64,000 nt of DNA from Streptomyces sp. NBC_00285 (GCF_036174265.1 NZ_CP108055.1:806001-870000), one strand, 5' to 3'; counted from the stretch's first letter, positions 38,470 to 48,477 are shown. The notes: generated by a model from the letters alone, not told the origin. Numbers and translations are program-made.

Positions 38470-38880
38470 TCAGGCGACGGGCGTGAAGAGCGTGGAGGCC
38501 GTCCGGTGCATGCGCACCGCGTCCACGGACTCGGCGAGCAGTTCGTACTCCGTGGTGTCGTCGTTGACGGCGATCCGGATCAGCCGCCCGGCCGCCAACT
38601 CGTCGGCGACCAGATCCTGTTGGTCGAGGTCGGCACACCAGGCCCGCATGACGGCGGGCACGTCGAGCACCGTGCCGCCGACCGGGGCGAGGGCTCCGGC
38701 CGGGAAGTGCTCGGCCTCGGGCTGCGGGTCCAGTCGGTCGGCGATCCACAGGGCCCGGTCGCGTAACCACCACAGAGCCAGGGCGAGGGTGGGTGCGCGA
38801 TAGGTTCCGAGAGGCACGCCGATACGCCGCCCGTCGCAGGTGCCGTACCCCGTGACATGACACAGGAATTCGTCGTGCAC
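38470..38880 (-). CDS. Uncharacterised actinobacterial protein
   Basis: This 136-residue protein was not recognised. It is mixed alpha/beta with no signal peptide, a central TLALALWWLRDRALWIADRL helix and a last strand pair (IRIAVNDDTTEYELL). The GTG at 38880 is chosen because GGGGGAG lies 6 bases upstream; the frame extends 33 codons further without a ribosome site. It lies 65 bases upstream of the FHA-ABC gene on the same strand and could be part of that operon. Confidence 0.65.
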   Translation of the reverse strand: MHDEFLCHVTGYGTCDGRRIGVPLGTYRAPTLALALWWLRDRALWIADRLDPQPEAEHFPAGALAPVGGTVLDVPAVMRAWCADLDQQDLVADELAAGRLIRIAVNDDTTEYELLAESVDAVRMHRTASTLFTPVA

Positions 38881-39210
38881 GATCCACTCCCCCGCTTGCC
38901 GTTCCCCTATGGGCAGGGTCTCGCTTTCCGTGCGGCTCCTATGCGTTTCGCGACTCTCGCTGCTGTACGTGACGGGCACCTCGCTCGATGTGAAGGCCCT
39001 GTCAGACGAGTATGTTCACTACTGAAACACTGTCACCACATCTTTTTGGCCAGTCTCCTGGCATATTCGGCGCCCCTCCTGGCCGAAATCTGACGGGTAC
39101 ACACTCAAACGTCATTACCCGAGATGTAATCGACGGTTCCGGGCCGCGCGGGCAAGGTGGTGTCACCAGGTCCCACCAGCACAGACGACCTCGATGGAGG
39201 CTGATCGCCC
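38881..39210 (+). other. Intergenic region, relatively AT-rich
   Basis: No gene is recognised in these 330 bases. The centre (about 39010-39120) is clearly richer in A and T than its surroundings and probably contains promoters for both divergent neighbours. TTCGGC (39066-39071) and GCCGAA (39082-39087) form a small inverted repeat. Confidence 0.5.
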
Positions 39211-39594
39211 ATGTCCGCGAACACGGACCGTTACGAGAATGCCGTAGCCCGGTACTTCGAAGCCTGGAACGCACGGGAGCCGGAAGCACGCGCCAAAGCC
39301 GTGGCGGCCGCCTGGGCCGTGGGCGGCGGATACACCGACCCCCTCGCCGACGTGAGCGGCCACGAGCAGATCGGCGCGGTGATCGCGGCGGCCCACGAAC
39401 AGTTCCCCGGATTTGCCTTCCGGCTCACCGGCGCGGTCGAGGGGCACCACGACACCGCGCGGTTCTCCTGGGAGCTGGTGAGCGAGGCCGACCGTTCGGC
39501 GCCCGTCGCCGGATCCGACGTGATCACGCTGGACGAGGACGGTCGGATCAGGACCGTCCTCGGATTCCTGGACCGAATCCCCGACGGCCGGTGA
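39211..39594 (+). CDS. NTF2-like / SnoaL-domain protein
   Basis: The 127-residue protein starts with the typical helix YENAVARYFEAWNARE, followed by GGYTDPLADVSGHEQIGAVI and FRLTGAVEGHHDTARFSWEL, the standard layout of small SnoaL-type proteins. It differs clearly from the NTF2 protein at 34131. Enzymatic role is unknown. The ATG at 39211 follows GATGGAGG. A perfect hairpin downstream probably ends its transcript. Confidence 0.85.
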   Translation: MSANTDRYENAVARYFEAWNAREPEARAKAVAAAWAVGGGYTDPLADVSGHEQIGAVIAAAHEQFPGFAFRLTGAVEGHHDTARFSWELVSEADRSAPVAGSDVITLDEDGRIRTVLGFLDRIPDGR

Positions 39595-39616
39595 GGTCGC
39601 CCGCGACGGGTTTTCC

Positions 39617-39654
39617 CCTCGTCGGTGGTCTCCGAGGAGAAGCCACCGACGAGG
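39617..39654 (+). terminator. Perfect 12-bp stem-loop between convergent genes
   Basis: CCTCGTCGGTGG (39617-39628) pairs exactly with CCACCGACGAGG (39643-39654) around a 14-base loop, 22 bases after the NTF2 gene and about 118 bases past the gabD stop. It could serve both directions; no U-tract is present. Confidence 0.7.
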
Positions 39655-39772
39655 CAGGACATCATGACCACGACCGGCAAGGATGGACGCGCGATTGACC
39701 GCGGTCCGCAGCAGGCACCCGGCGAAGGGCAGCCGGACCTGTGCCCGCCGGTCCGGCTCCCACGAGGAACGC

Positions 39773-41230
39773 TCACGCCTCCACGACGGGAATGGCGAGG
39801 TACTTGTACTCCAGGAACTCGTCGATGCCGACGCGGCCGCCCTCGCGGCCGAGGCCGGACTGCTTGACGCCGCCGAAGGGGGCGGCCGGGTTGGAGACCA
39901 GGCCGGTGTTGATGCCGACCATGCCGGTCTCCAGCCGCTCCCCCACCCGCAGGGCGCGGTCGAGATCCCGGGTGAACAGATAGCCGACCAGGCCCCATTC
40001 GGTGTCGTTGGCGGCGTCGACGGCCTCGTCCTCGGTGTCGAAGGTGAGGACGGCGGCGACCGGTCCGAAGATCTCCGCCCGCATCAGCCGCGACTCGGGG
40101 CTGACCCCGGTGATCACGGTCGGCGGGTAGAAGTGGCCCGGCCCGTCCGGGACTTCGCCCCCGGTGATCACCTGGGCTCCGCGCCGGACGGCGTCCTGGA
40201 CCAGGCCGTCGGCCTTGGCACGCCCGGCGGCGTCGATCAACGGGCCGACCTGGCTGGCGGGTTCGGTGCCGGGGCCGACCGCGAGCCCGGCCATCCGCTC
40301 GGCGAGCCGCGTGGCGAACGTGTCGGCGACCGACCGGTGGACGAAGAAGCGGTTCGCGGCGGTGCACGCCTCACCCATGTTCCGCATCTTGGCGACCATC
40401 GCCCCCTCGACCGCCCGCTCAAGGTCGGCGTCCTCGAACACGATGAAGGGCGCGTTCCCGCCCAGCTCCATCGACGTCCGCACGACCGTGTCGGCGCACT
40501 GGGCGAGCAGTAGCCGTCCCACCTGCGTGGACCCCGTGAAGGACAGCTTGCGCACCCGCCCGCCGCGCAGCAGCGGCTCGATCACTGCGGCGGCGTCGGT
40601 GGTGGTGACGACGTTGAGCACACCGTCCGGCAGTCCTGCCTCCTTGAGGACGGCGGCGAGGGCGAGGCTGGAGAGCGGGGTCTGCGGGGCGGGCTTGAGG
40701 ACCATCGTGCAGCCGGCCGCGACCGCGGGGCCGATCTTGCGGGTGCCCATGGCGAGCGGGAAGTTCCACGGGGTGATCAGCAGACAGGGGCCGACCGGCT
40801 GGCGCATGACCAGGATCCGGTTGGCTCCGTCGGGGGTGCGGGTCAGGCCGCCGTCGATGCGTACGGCCTCCTCGGAGAACCAGCGGAAGAACTCGGCCGC
40901 GTAGGCGACCTCGCCGCGTGCCTCCGCGAGTGGTTTGCCCATCTCCAGGGTCATCAGGAGGGCGAGGTCCTCGCGCCGGTCCAGGAGGATCTCGTGCGCG
41001 CGACGCAGGATGTCGCTGCGTTCCCGGGGCGCGGTGGCCTCCCAGGTGTTCTGCGCCGCGACTGCGGCGTCGAGGGCGCGCTGTCCGTCGCCGGGTGAGG
41101 CGTCGGCGACCTCGCACAGCCGCTCGCCTGTCGCGGGGTCGTCCACGGGGAAGCGGGCGCCTTCGGCGGCGTCCTCCCAGTTCCCCTGGATGAAGAGCTG
41201 TTTGGGGACCGAGTCGACGACCTTCGTCAC
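39773..41230 (-). CDS. gabD: NAD(P)-dependent succinate-semialdehyde dehydrogenase
   Basis: The 485-residue aldehyde dehydrogenase has the family residues: Asn in ITPWNFPLAMGT, Glu in MELGGNAPF and catalytic Cys in MGEACTAANRF. The substrate assignment rests on context, since the gene overlaps an upstream 4-aminobutyrate aminotransferase-like gene by 4 bases (GTGA). Together they would convert GABA to succinate via succinate semialdehyde. The GTG at 41230 has GGAGG upstream. The C-terminal SGLGREGGRVGIDEFLEYKY matches GabD-type enzymes. Confidence 0.9.
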   Translation of the reverse strand: MTKVVDSVPKQLFIQGNWEDAAEGARFPVDDPATGERLCEVADASPGDGQRALDAAVAAQNTWEATAPRERSDILRRAHEILLDRREDLALLMTLEMGKPLAEARGEVAYAAEFFRWFSEEAVRIDGGLTRTPDGANRILVMRQPVGPCLLITPWNFPLAMGTRKIGPAVAAGCTMVLKPAPQTPLSSLALAAVLKEAGLPDGVLNVVTTTDAAAVIEPLLRGGRVRKLSFTGSTQVGRLLLAQCADTVVRTSMELGGNAPFIVFEDADLERAVEGAMVAKMRNMGEACTAANRFFVHRSVADTFATRLAERMAGLAVGPGTEPASQVGPLIDAAGRAKADGLVQDAVRRGAQVITGGEVPDGPGHFYPPTVITGVSPESRLMRAEIFGPVAAVLTFDTEDEAVDAANDTEWGLVGYLFTRDLDRALRVGERLETGMVGINTGLVSNPAAPFGGVKQSGLGREGGRVGIDEFLEYKYLAIPVVEA

Positions 41231-42498
41231 GAGGGGGTGCCTCCGGTCGTGGTAGCCGCGGCGACCGCCACCGACCAGGCACGCAGCCCCTCGTCGATCC
41301 CGGCCGCGTCGACGATCAGTGGTGGGATCATGCGCACGACGTTGCCCCAGGGCCCGCAGGGCAGCAGGAGCAGCCCCTCCTCCACGGCCGCCCCCAGCAC
41401 CCGGGACGCCGTCGCGGCGTCGGGCTCACCGGTCTCCGTGACGAACTCGCTCGCCAGCATCAGCCCGAGGCCCCGGACGTCCCCGATCGCCGGGGTCTTC
41501 GCGGCGACCTCCTCCAGGCCGGTGCGCAGCCGGGCACCCATGGCAGCGGCGTTGGCGACCAGGCCCTCCCTCTCGACGACGTCGAGGGTGGCGAGGGCGG
41601 CCGCGCAGGCGACGGCGTTGCCGCCGTAGGTGCCGCCTTGCGAACCGGGCCTCGCGCGGTGCATCAGCTCGGATGACGCGGCGATGCCGGACAGCGGGAA
41701 GCCGCTGGCCAGGCCCTTGGCGGTGATGAGGACGTCGGCACGGACGTCGAAGTGCTCGTGGCCCCAGAATCGGCCGGTGCGGCCGACGCCGGTCTGGATC
41801 TCGTCGAGGATCAGCAGCATGCCGTGCCGGTCGGCGCGCTCGCGCAGCCCTTGCAGGAAGGCCGTGTTGGCGGGGACGTAGCCGCCCTCCCCGAGGACCG
41901 GTTCGACGATGATCGCGGCGGTGTCGTCGGGGTCGGAGACGGTCTGGAGCAGCTGGTCGAACTCGCGCAGCGCGAACCGGGTCGCCGTCTCCTCGTCCCA
42001 GCCGTAGTGGAAGGCGTGCGGGAAGGGGGTGATGACGACCCCGCCCATGAGCGGGCCGAACCCGGTGCGGACCTTGGTGCCGGAGGTGGTCATCGAGGCG
42101 GCGGCGACGGTACGGCCGTGGAAGCCGCCGTGGCACACGACGACGTTGGGGCGGCCGGTGGCCTGGCGGGCCAGCCGGAGTGCGGCCTCGACCGCCTCGC
42201 TGCCGGAGTTCGCGAAGAACAGGCTGTCCAGGCCTTGCGGCAGGACCTCGCCGAGTCGTTCGGTCAGGCGTTGCAGCGGGCGGTGCATGACCGTCGTGTA
42301 CTGGCCGTGGATCAGGGTGGCGACCTGTTCCTGCGCTGCCGCCACGACCTGGGGGTGGCAGTGTCCGGTGCTGGTGACACCGATTCCCGCGGTGAAGTCG
42401 AGGTAGCGGCGGCCGTCGGCACCGAACAGATGGACTCCCTCGCCGCGTTCGACGACGACGGGGGTGGCCTGGCGCAGGTGCTCGGACAAGTGGGCCAT
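41227..42498 (-). CDS. gabT: 4-aminobutyrate aminotransferase-like class III aminotransferase
   Basis: This 423-residue PLP enzyme has FFANSGSEAVEAALRLAR (cofactor phosphate site), ILDEIQTGVGRTG (Asp contacting the pyridine nitrogen) and the cofactor lysine in LITAKGLASGFPLSG. It transfers the amino group of GABA or another omega-amino acid to 2-oxoglutarate. Linkage with gabD supports GABA use; a role in other omega-amines (putrescine, beta-alanine) is possible. The ATG at 42498 has GGGAGAG upstream; an earlier in-frame start lacks this. Confidence 0.88.
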   Translation of the reverse strand: MAHLSEHLRQATPVVVERGEGVHLFGADGRRYLDFTAGIGVTSTGHCHPQVVAAAQEQVATLIHGQYTTVMHRPLQRLTERLGEVLPQGLDSLFFANSGSEAVEAALRLARQATGRPNVVVCHGGFHGRTVAAASMTTSGTKVRTGFGPLMGGVVITPFPHAFHYGWDEETATRFALREFDQLLQTVSDPDDTAAIIVEPVLGEGGYVPANTAFLQGLRERADRHGMLLILDEIQTGVGRTGRFWGHEHFDVRADVLITAKGLASGFPLSGIAASSELMHRARPGSQGGTYGGNAVACAAALATLDVVEREGLVANAAAMGARLRTGLEEVAAKTPAIGDVRGLGLMLASEFVTETGEPDAATASRVLGAAVEEGLLLLPCGPWGNVVRMIPPLIVDAAGIDEGLRAWSVAVAAATTTGGTPS

Positions 42499-42644
42499 AC
42501 GGCAGCTCTCCCACGGGGGGTGAGGGTGCGGTGGACACCTATCACCCTGTGGCCATGGGGGCGCCAGGGTCAACGGGGCCGGGCACCGCCCTGAAGCCGG
42601 TGCCCGGTCCGCTCAGCCGTCGGTGCCGCTCGCACCTCCGCCCG

Positions 42645-43640
<996 letters not shown>

Positions 43641-43793
43641 CGCGACTCCAGAGGGGTTGGCACGGTTGTCCTGAAAAACCACGGCCGGCTGCGAACCGAG
43701 GTCACCTGAGATTGTGTGTCCACTCTCGCGCGACCTGGGGGCATTGGTCCAACAGAAGAATCCGATGGAATTCAGCGGCTAGGCTTCTCAATC

Positions 43794-44672
43794 ATGGAAC
43801 TGCGCCATCTCCAGCACTTCGTCGCGGTCGCCGAGGACCAGCACTTCACCCGGGCCGCCGAGCGGCTGCTCGTGTCCCAGTCGGGCCTGTCCGCGTCCAT
43901 CAGGTCGCTGGAGCGGGAGCTCCAGACCCCGCTGTTCGTGCGGACCACCCGCCGGGTGACGCTCACCCCGGCTGGCCGTGCGCTGCTCGGTGAGGCCCAG
44001 CGGATCCTCGCCCAGGTGCGGTCGGCGCACGAGGCGGTGGCCGCGGTGCAGGGGGTGCTGCGCGGGATGCTCGCGATCGGGTCCGAGCAGTGCATCGCCG
44101 GGCTGCACGTGGCGGGGCTGCTGGCCGCGTTCCGGCGGCAGCATCCGGACGTCGAGATCTGTCTGCGCCAGGCGGGGTCGGCCGCGCTCGCGGAGGAGGT
44201 CGCGGCCGGGCGCCTGGACCTGGCGTTCGCCGTCCGGGCGGCACAGGAGGACACCGACCAGTTGCGGGTCGTGCCGCTGTCGAGCGAGCCCATGACCGTG
44301 CTCTGCCATCCCAGCCACCGGCTCGCGGACGCGGGTGCGGCCGTGACGCCGGAGGATCTGGCCGGTGAGGTCTTCGTCGACTTCCATCCGGACTGGGGCC
44401 CGCGCCGGACCACCGACGCCGCGTTCGCCGCCGCGGGCCTGCGCCGCAACGTCGCACTGGAGGTCAACGACGTGCACAGCCTCCTGGACCTCGTGGACGA
44501 GAACCTCGGGGTGGCCGTCGTTCCGCAGCACTTCCGGCACAAGCGGTCGTCGCTGACGGCCCTGCCCGTCAAGGGCACCGGCGAGACCGTGTACGAGACG
44601 GTCGCCCTGCTGCCGCCCCCGCAGGCCACGAGTCCGGCGGCGCGGGCGCTGATGGCCCTTCTGGAGGACTAG
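43794..44672 (+). CDS. LysR-family transcriptional regulator
   Basis: The 292-residue protein has the N-terminal winged HTH (LRHLQHFVAVAEDQHFTRAA, then SQSGLSASIRSLERELQTPLF) and a two-lobe substrate-binding domain (about 90-290). The ATG at 43794 is 8 bases after TAGGCT (43780-43785), so the transcript is probably leaderless or nearly so. The divergent layout with the aldo/keto reductase, 153 bases between starts, is the usual LysR arrangement with one shared operator. Confidence 0.92.
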   Translation: MELRHLQHFVAVAEDQHFTRAAERLLVSQSGLSASIRSLERELQTPLFVRTTRRVTLTPAGRALLGEAQRILAQVRSAHEAVAAVQGVLRGMLAIGSEQCIAGLHVAGLLAAFRRQHPDVEICLRQAGSAALAEEVAAGRLDLAFAVRAAQEDTDQLRVVPLSSEPMTVLCHPSHRLADAGAAVTPEDLAGEVFVDFHPDWGPRRTTDAAFAAAGLRRNVALEVNDVHSLLDLVDENLGVAVVPQHFRHKRSSLTALPVKGTGETVYETVALLPPPQATSPAARALMALLED

Positions 44673-44730
44673 GACCCTGGCCGCCGCGGAAAACAGGGGG
44701 TGTGACACCACCCCCCGGACGGGGTCCACC

Positions 44731-44799
44731 ACTCCTGACCGCGGCCGTCTCACGCCACAGACTCTTGACCGTACCCGAAGCACAACTGCGGTCAGGAGT
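44731..44799 (+). promoter_or_regulatory. Three-copy element including the Shine-Dalgarno of the carotenoid oxygenase gene
   Basis: ACTCCTGACCGC (44731-44742) is repeated as ACTCTTGACCGT (44761-44772) and appears again inverted as GCGGTCAGGAGT (44788-44799), the last containing the AGGAG ribosome site 8 bases before the ATG. The first and third copies are exact complements. The second can pair with the third through two G-U pairs. This is either a set of operator half-sites (30 and 27 bp apart) or an RNA hairpin with two alternative 5' arms hiding the ribosome site. Confidence 0.6.
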
Positions 44800-44806
44800 A
44801 GGGAAG

Positions 44807-46312
44807 ATGACGAAACCCACACGACGGAACGTACTGCGCGGCGCGGCGGCGGTCGCGGCCGCGGGCGGACTGGCCGGCACCGGAGCGGTCGCGGCACCGG
44901 CCTCGGCGGCACCGCGCTCGACACCGACGCGTCACTTCCCGTTCCTGGAGGGCGCCTTCAAGCCGGTCACCGAGGAGTTGACGGCCTTCGACCTGCCGGT
45001 CACCGGACGGGTCCCCCGCGAGCTGAACGGCCGCTACCTGCGCACCGGTCCCAACGTGCTGGGCCTGGAGGATCCACGCGCCCACCACTGGATGCTGGGC
45101 GACGGCATGGTGCACGGGGTGCGGCTGCGCGAGGGCCGCGCCGAGTGGTACCGCAACCGCTGGGTGCGCTCCTCCCAGGTGGCGAAGAAGCTCGGCGAGC
45201 CGTATCCGGGCCCGGTGCCGCCGGACGACTTCCCGTGCAACACCCATGTGATCCCCTATCGCGGGCGCATCCTGGCGCTGCAGGAGAGCGGGCCGCTGCC
45301 GTACGAGCTCGACGACGAGCTGAACACCGTGGGCACGTACGACTTCCGGGGCACCCTGGAGGGCGCGTTCACCGCGCACACCAAGTTCGACGCGCACGCC
45401 GGCGAGCTGCACGCGATCGCCTACTACCCGACCTGGGACCACGTCCGGCACCTGGTCGTGGACCCGACGGGCCGTGTCTCGCGCAGTACCCGGATCCCGG
45501 TGGCGGACGCGCCGATGATCCACGACTTCGCGCTCACCGAGAACCACGTGGTGATCCTCGACATGCCGGTCACCTTCGACCCGGCGGGCGCCGAGCGCGG
45601 CGACATCGTGCCCTACGTCTGGAACGACCGGCATCCGGCACGGGTCGGTGTGCTGCCTCGGGCGGGGGGTGCGGTCCGCTGGTTCGAGGTCGACCCGGTG
45701 TACTACTCGCACACCCTCAACGCGTACGAGGAGGGCCCGAACCTGGTCATCGACATGACCAACTTCGACGCGCCCTTCCTGGTGGCCGGCAACGGTTCGG
45801 GAGGGCCTTACGGGGCGGGCACCCCCCGGCTGGACCGCTGGACGGTCGACCTGCGCCACGGCCGGGTGCGGACCCGGACCCTGGACGACCGCCCGCAGGA
45901 GTTCCCGCGCGTCAACGAGGCGCTGGTGTCCCGCCGGCACCGCTACGGCTACTCGGCGGCGTCCGCGGAGATGGCGGTGGCCTATCAGGCGGTCGACGGC
46001 AACCCGCCGCCCGACCGGGCGTTCAGCAACGCTCTCATCAAGCACGACCTGCTGCGCGGCACCTCACAGGTACACCGGCTGCCCCGGGGCGCGGCGGCGA
46101 GCGAGGCCGTGTTCGTGCCGTCCGACCCCTGCGACGCGACGGCCGCCGAGGACGACGGGTACGCGATCGCGTACGTCCACAACCCCGATCGCGGCGCCTC
46201 GGACCTGGTCATCCTCTCCGCCCAGGACTTCACCGCCGAGCCGGTCGCCCGGATCCATCTGCCGGGGCGGGTGCCGCTGGGCTTCCACGGGAGCTGGGTC
46301 GCCGACGCGTGA
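44807..46312 (+). CDS. Tat-exported carotenoid-cleavage-type oxygenase
   Basis: The 501-residue protein has a twin-arginine signal (TRRNVLRGAAAVAAAGG) ending near residue 36 (PASAAPRS) and a seven-bladed-propeller carotenoid oxygenase domain. The iron-binding histidines are visible in FTAHTKFDAHAG, MIHDFALTENH, YYSHTLNAYEEG and PLGFHGSW. It would cleave a carotenoid, stilbene or lignin-type alkene with O2, outside the cell, which is unusual for this family. The ATG at 44807 follows CAGGAGTAGGG. No carotenoid genes are adjacent. Its leader carries the three-copy element described at 44731-44799. Confidence 0.88.
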   Translation: MTKPTRRNVLRGAAAVAAAGGLAGTGAVAAPASAAPRSTPTRHFPFLEGAFKPVTEELTAFDLPVTGRVPRELNGRYLRTGPNVLGLEDPRAHHWMLGDGMVHGVRLREGRAEWYRNRWVRSSQVAKKLGEPYPGPVPPDDFPCNTHVIPYRGRILALQESGPLPYELDDELNTVGTYDFRGTLEGAFTAHTKFDAHAGELHAIAYYPTWDHVRHLVVDPTGRVSRSTRIPVADAPMIHDFALTENHVVILDMPVTFDPAGAERGDIVPYVWNDRHPARVGVLPRAGGAVRWFEVDPVYYSHTLNAYEEGPNLVIDMTNFDAPFLVAGNGSGGPYGAGTPRLDRWTVDLRHGRVRTRTLDDRPQEFPRVNEALVSRRHRYGYSAASAEMAVAYQAVDGNPPPDRAFSNALIKHDLLRGTSQVHRLPRGAAASEAVFVPSDPCDATAAEDDGYAIAYVHNPDRGASDLVILSAQDFTAEPVARIHLPGRVPLGFHGSWVADA

Positions 46313-46437
46313 CACGGGATCTGGACGCTCGGCGCACGACGCGGGGCCGGGGTTCTGGCGTGTGACACGGAAGCCGGAATCCCGGCGCGTGACGCGGGAG
46401 GAGAATTTCCGGCGCGCGAGGCGGCGCGATGCGCGAG
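46304..46437 (+). repeat. Degenerate 27-bp tandem repeats (five copies)
   Basis: A core GRCGYRYGACRCGG recurs at 46304, 46331, 46357, 46384 and 46411, a period of 26-27 bp. The clearest units are GGCGTGTGACACGG and GGCGCGTGACGCGG. The array starts on the last codons and TGA of the carotenoid oxygenase gene and runs to within about 10 bases of the DinB-like start. Function is unknown; it may be slipped-strand duplication of the gene's end. Confidence 0.65.
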
Positions 46438-46447
46438 GGTGGACGTC

Positions 46448-46957
46448 ATGCATGCAAAGGACATCCTCATCGACGGTTTCAGCCGCATCCGGGAAGAGGT
46501 CCACGCCGCCGTCGAGGGCCTGACCCCGGACGACCTCCACCATCGCCCCGGCACCGACACCAACTCCGTCGCCTGGCTGGTCTGGCACCTCACCCGCGTC
46601 CAGGACGACCACGTGGCCGGCGCCTTCGGCCTCGACCAGGTCTGGCTGACGCAGGACTGGGAGAAGCGCTTCGGCCTCGACCTCGAACCCCGCGACATCG
46701 GCTACGGCCACACGTCCGCGCAGGTCGCCCTGGTGCGGGTCGACTCGGCCGACCTGCTGACCGGCTACTACGACGCCGTACACGCCCAGAGTCTGCAAGC
46801 CCTGCGCGGCCTGGCCGCCGAGGACCTGGAGCGGGTCGTGGACGAGAGGTGGGATCCGCCGGTCACGCTGGGCGTACGGCTGGTCAGCGTCCTGTCCGAC
46901 GATCTCCAGCACGCCGGACAGGCCTCCTATCTGCGGGGGCTGGTTCAGAGGGCGTAG
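46448..46957 (+). CDS. DinB/DUF664-family protein
   Basis: The 169-residue four-helix protein matches the DinB superfamily of putative metal-dependent, often mycothiol-linked enzymes. The ligand histidines are expected in [12 protein letters not shown] and [13 protein letters not shown], with an N-terminal His in LHHRPG. Substrate is unknown. The ATG at 46448 is preferred because GAGGGTGG lies at a suitable distance; a GTG three codons upstream falls inside that site. Its 3' end overlaps the convergent deaminase gene by 13 bases. Confidence 0.83.
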   Translation: MHAKDILIDGFSRIREEVHAAVEGLTPDDLHHRPGTDTNSVAWLVWHLTRVQDDHVAGAFGLDQVWLTQDWEKRFGLDLEPRDIGYGHTSAQVALVRVDSADLLTGYYDAVHAQSLQALRGLAAEDLERVVDERWDPPVTLGVRLVSVLSDDLQHAGQASYLRGLVQRA

Positions 46958-48009
46958 CCCGGCAGCACGACGTCCTCGATGAGGGCCCTGCGCTCGTCGA
47001 ACGGGAGGAAGGCGCTCTTGAGCGCGTTCACCGTGACGGTGCGCAGGTCCTCGACGGTCCAGCCCGCCTCGTCGACCAGCAGGGACATCTCCCGGGTCAT
47101 GGTCGTGCCCGAGACCAGCCGGTTGTCGGTGTTGAGGGTGACCCGGAAGCCCAGGTCCTTCAGGGCCGTGATGGGGTGCCCGGCGATCGAGGTGGCCGCG
47201 CCGGTCTGCAGGTTGGACGTCGGGCACATCTCCAGGGCGATCCGGCGGTCCCGGACCCAGCCCGCGAGCCGGCCCAGCTTGCCCTCGACGATGTCCTCGG
47301 TGATCCGCACACCGTGGCCGATGCGCTGGGCACCGCACACCTGCAGGGCCTGGTGGATGCTGGGCAGGCCGTGGGCCTCGCCGGCGTGGATGGTGAACGG
47401 CACGCTCTCGCGGCGCAGTTGCTCGAAGGCAGCGAGGTGGTCGGCGGGCGGGAAACCGTCCTCGGCGCCGGCGATGTCGAAGCCGACGACACCGGCGTCC
47501 CGGAAGGCGACCGCGAGGTCGGCGGCCTCGCGCACCCGGTCGAACATCCGCATCCCGCACAGCAGGGTGCCGACCCGTACCGGGGTGCCCGCGGCGGCGG
47601 CCCTGGCCATTCCGGCGGCGAGCCCCTCCTGGACGGTCTCGACCACCTCGGCCATGGTCAGTCCGCCGTTGGTGTTCAGCTCGGGGGCGTAGCGCACCTC
47701 GCCGTACACGACTCCGTCGGCGGCCAGGTCGAGGACGTACTCCTCGGCCGTGCGCAGCAGGCCCTCACGGGTCTGCATGACGGCGAGGGTGTGCTCGAAG
47801 GTGGCTATGTAGCGCACCAGGTCGCCGGAGTTCGCGGCCTCGAAGTACCAGGCGGCGAGCTCGTCCGGGTCGGTGGTGGGCAGGGTGTGGCCGACCTCCC
47901 GCGCAAGCTCGATCACGGTGGCGGGGCGCAGGCCGCCGTCGAGGTGGTCGTGCAGGACGGCCTTGGGGAGGCGGCGGATCAGATCGGCGTCTACGCGCGT
48001 AGCGGTCAT
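46945..48009 (-). CDS. add: Adenosine deaminase
   Basis: The 354-residue enzyme has the zinc ligands HDH in [10 protein letters not shown], His in [10 protein letters not shown] and the Asp in [10 protein letters not shown]; the general-base Glu lies in HAGE. It converts adenosine (and deoxyadenosine) to inosine in purine salvage. The CPTSNLQTG segment is typical of bona fide adenosine deaminases rather than adenine deaminases. The start ATG at 48009 has AGAAAGAC upstream. A VOC gene lies 35 bases upstream on the same strand and may share its transcript. Confidence 0.92.
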   Translation of the reverse strand: MTATRVDADLIRRLPKAVLHDHLDGGLRPATVIELAREVGHTLPTTDPDELAAWYFEAANSGDLVRYIATFEHTLAVMQTREGLLRTAEEYVLDLAADGVVYGEVRYAPELNTNGGLTMAEVVETVQEGLAAGMARAAAAGTPVRVGTLLCGMRMFDRVREAADLAVAFRDAGVVGFDIAGAEDGFPPADHLAAFEQLRRESVPFTIHAGEAHGLPSIHQALQVCGAQRIGHGVRITEDIVEGKLGRLAGWVRDRRIALEMCPTSNLQTGAATSIAGHPITALKDLGFRVTLNTDNRLVSGTTMTREMSLLVDEAGWTVEDLRTVTVNALKSAFLPFDERRALIEDVVLPGYAL

Positions 48010-48044
48010 GGCGGGGTCTTTCTTCGAACAGGGCGGCGGGAGGG

Positions 48045-48437
48045 TCAGGCGGCGGGCTGGAGCAGGTCCCAGCGGTTTCCGTACAGGTCCTGGAAGACGG
48101 CCACCGAGCCGTAGGGCTCATGGCGCGGCTCTTCCAGGAAGGTCACGCCCGCGGCGAGCATCCGGGCGTGGTCGCGGGCGAAGTCGTCGGTGTGCAGGAA
48201 GAAGCCGACGCGCCCGCCGGTCTGGTTCCCCACCCGGCCCTGCTGGTCCTCGTCCTTGGCGCGGGCGAGCAGCAGGTCGGTGCCGCCCTCGCGGGCGTCC
48301 GGCCGCACGACGACCCAGCGGGAGCCGTCGGGACGGGGCGCGTCCTCGACCAGCCGGAAGCCGAGGGCTTCGGTGTAGAAGCGGATCGCCTCGTCGTAGT
48401 CGTCGACGACGAGGGTGACCAGGGCGACGCGTCTCAT
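48045..48437 (-). CDS. Single-domain VOC-family protein
   Basis: The 130-residue protein is a typical glyoxalase/bleomycin-resistance-type fold: [20 protein letters not shown], then [20 protein letters not shown] and [20 protein letters not shown], ending GNRWDLL. The final E/D and His positions could bind a metal, but substrate is unknown. The ATG at 48437 follows CGAGAGG. An inverted repeat AACCTCTC/GAGAGGTT (48441-48474) overlaps a TATAAC -10 box just upstream, a likely operator. Confidence 0.87.
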   Translation of the reverse strand: MRRVALVTLVVDDYDEAIRFYTEALGFRLVEDAPRPDGSRWVVVRPDAREGGTDLLLARAKDEDQQGRVGNQTGGRVGFFLHTDDFARDHARMLAAGVTFLEEPRHEPYGSVAVFQDLYGNRWDLLQPAA

Positions 48438-48440
48438 CGG

Positions 48441-48477
48441 AACCTCTCGGGACAGGTGGTTGACGGGAGAGGTTATA
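48441..48477 (-). promoter_or_regulatory. Promoter and inverted-repeat operator of the VOC gene
   Basis: On the minus strand TATAAC (48477-48472) is a likely -10 box. AACCTCTC (48474-48467) and GAGAGGTT (48448-48441) form a perfect 8-bp inverted repeat with an 18-base spacer; the first arm overlaps the -10 and the second the ribosome site, so a bound protein would block the promoter. Confidence 0.5.

Noticed and set aside
39664..39867. Short plus-strand frame starting MTTTGKDGRAIDRG between the hairpin and gabD
   Set aside because: It becomes Arg-rich as it enters the antisense of gabD and has no good ribosome site or family resemblance.
43680..43793. GTG at 43682 as start of the aldo/keto reductase
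   Set aside because: No ribosome site precedes it; the TTG at 43640 has a well-placed GGAG, though rare start codons leave doubt.
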